A DNA stretch of 15,457 nucleotides from Corallococcus sp. CAG:1435 (GTDB taxonomy: Bacteria; Bacillota; Clostridia; Christensenellales; CAG-314), in NCBI GenBank assembly GCA_000433775.1, contig HF998463.1, forward strand, positions 1,415-16,871, read 5' to 3'. The translations under genes were made by a program, and so were the position numbers. Position 1 is the stretch's first letter. The number at the start of each line of letters is the position of its first letter. The notes under the pieces are model-generated. The model saw only the letters and a list, made by a program, of their open reading frames with translations. It made no database searches and was not told where the DNA came from. Below, piece after piece: positions 15,420 to 15,457 of this stretch.

Positions 15420-15457
15420 TTACATTTTGTTCGCCAGCCACACAAGAGTGTCGGCGG
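15420..15457 (-). CDS. 3' end of an unidentified gene cut by the right edge
   Basis: One minus-strand frame is open from the edge to a TAA at 15420-15422 and would encode the last residues ADTLVWLANKM. The stop overlaps the start of the AAAGGAG site of the S41 gene, a tight spacing typical of operon genes. Eleven residues are too few to name it, and the short open frame may be chance. Confidence 0.4.
   Translation of the reverse strand, partial: ADTLVWLANKM

Overview
The window reads as ordinary core chromosome of an anaerobic, endospore-forming Firmicute, most likely class Clostridia. Three things point there: a Rnf ferredoxin:NAD+ oxidoreductase operon in clostridial order (C-D-G-E-A), a sleB-ypeB cortex-lysis pair preceded by a sequence that matches a forespore sigma-G promoter, and strong AGGAGG-type ribosome binding sites throughout. 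I cannot fix the genus or species. I saw no mobile element, CRISPR array, tRNA or rRNA.

Layout (every gene is on the minus strand except fba). 1-4767: rnfC, rnfD, rnfG, rnfE and the start of rnfA, read leftwards from a promoter at about 4828-4856; rnfB is expected beyond the left edge. 4857-5299: AT-rich stretch with no convincing gene. 5301-6411: glyceraldehyde-3-phosphate dehydrogenase with its terminator. 6412-6599: divergent promoter region. 6600-7535: class II fructose-bisphosphate aldolase (plus strand) and terminator. 7855-10518: galU then pepF, an apparent two-gene operon read from a consensus promoter about 300 nt upstream of galU. 10851-11098: no gene seen. 11099-13247: sleB then ypeB, with a sigma-G-like promoter in front and an intrinsic terminator behind. 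13549-15407: an S41 C-terminal processing protease and terminator, preceded by the last codons of another gene cut by the right edge.

How the genes work together. Rnf couples reduced-ferredoxin oxidation by NAD+ to ion export. GAPDH and aldolase are central glycolytic enzymes, and GAPDH makes NADH from the same pool that Rnf feeds. GalU makes UDP-glucose for cell-surface polymers; PepF is a cytosolic oligopeptidase with no obvious link to it. SleB and YpeB are made in the forespore and act at germination to degrade cortex peptidoglycan. The S41 protease is membrane-anchored and acts outside the membrane.

I found no clearly new system. The points most worth a second look are an RnfG of about twice the usual size with two candidate flavinylation motifs, the sigma-G promoter of sleB, the long galU leader with a hairpin between its Shine-Dalgarno sequence and start codon, and the apparently overlapping gapdh/fba promoters.
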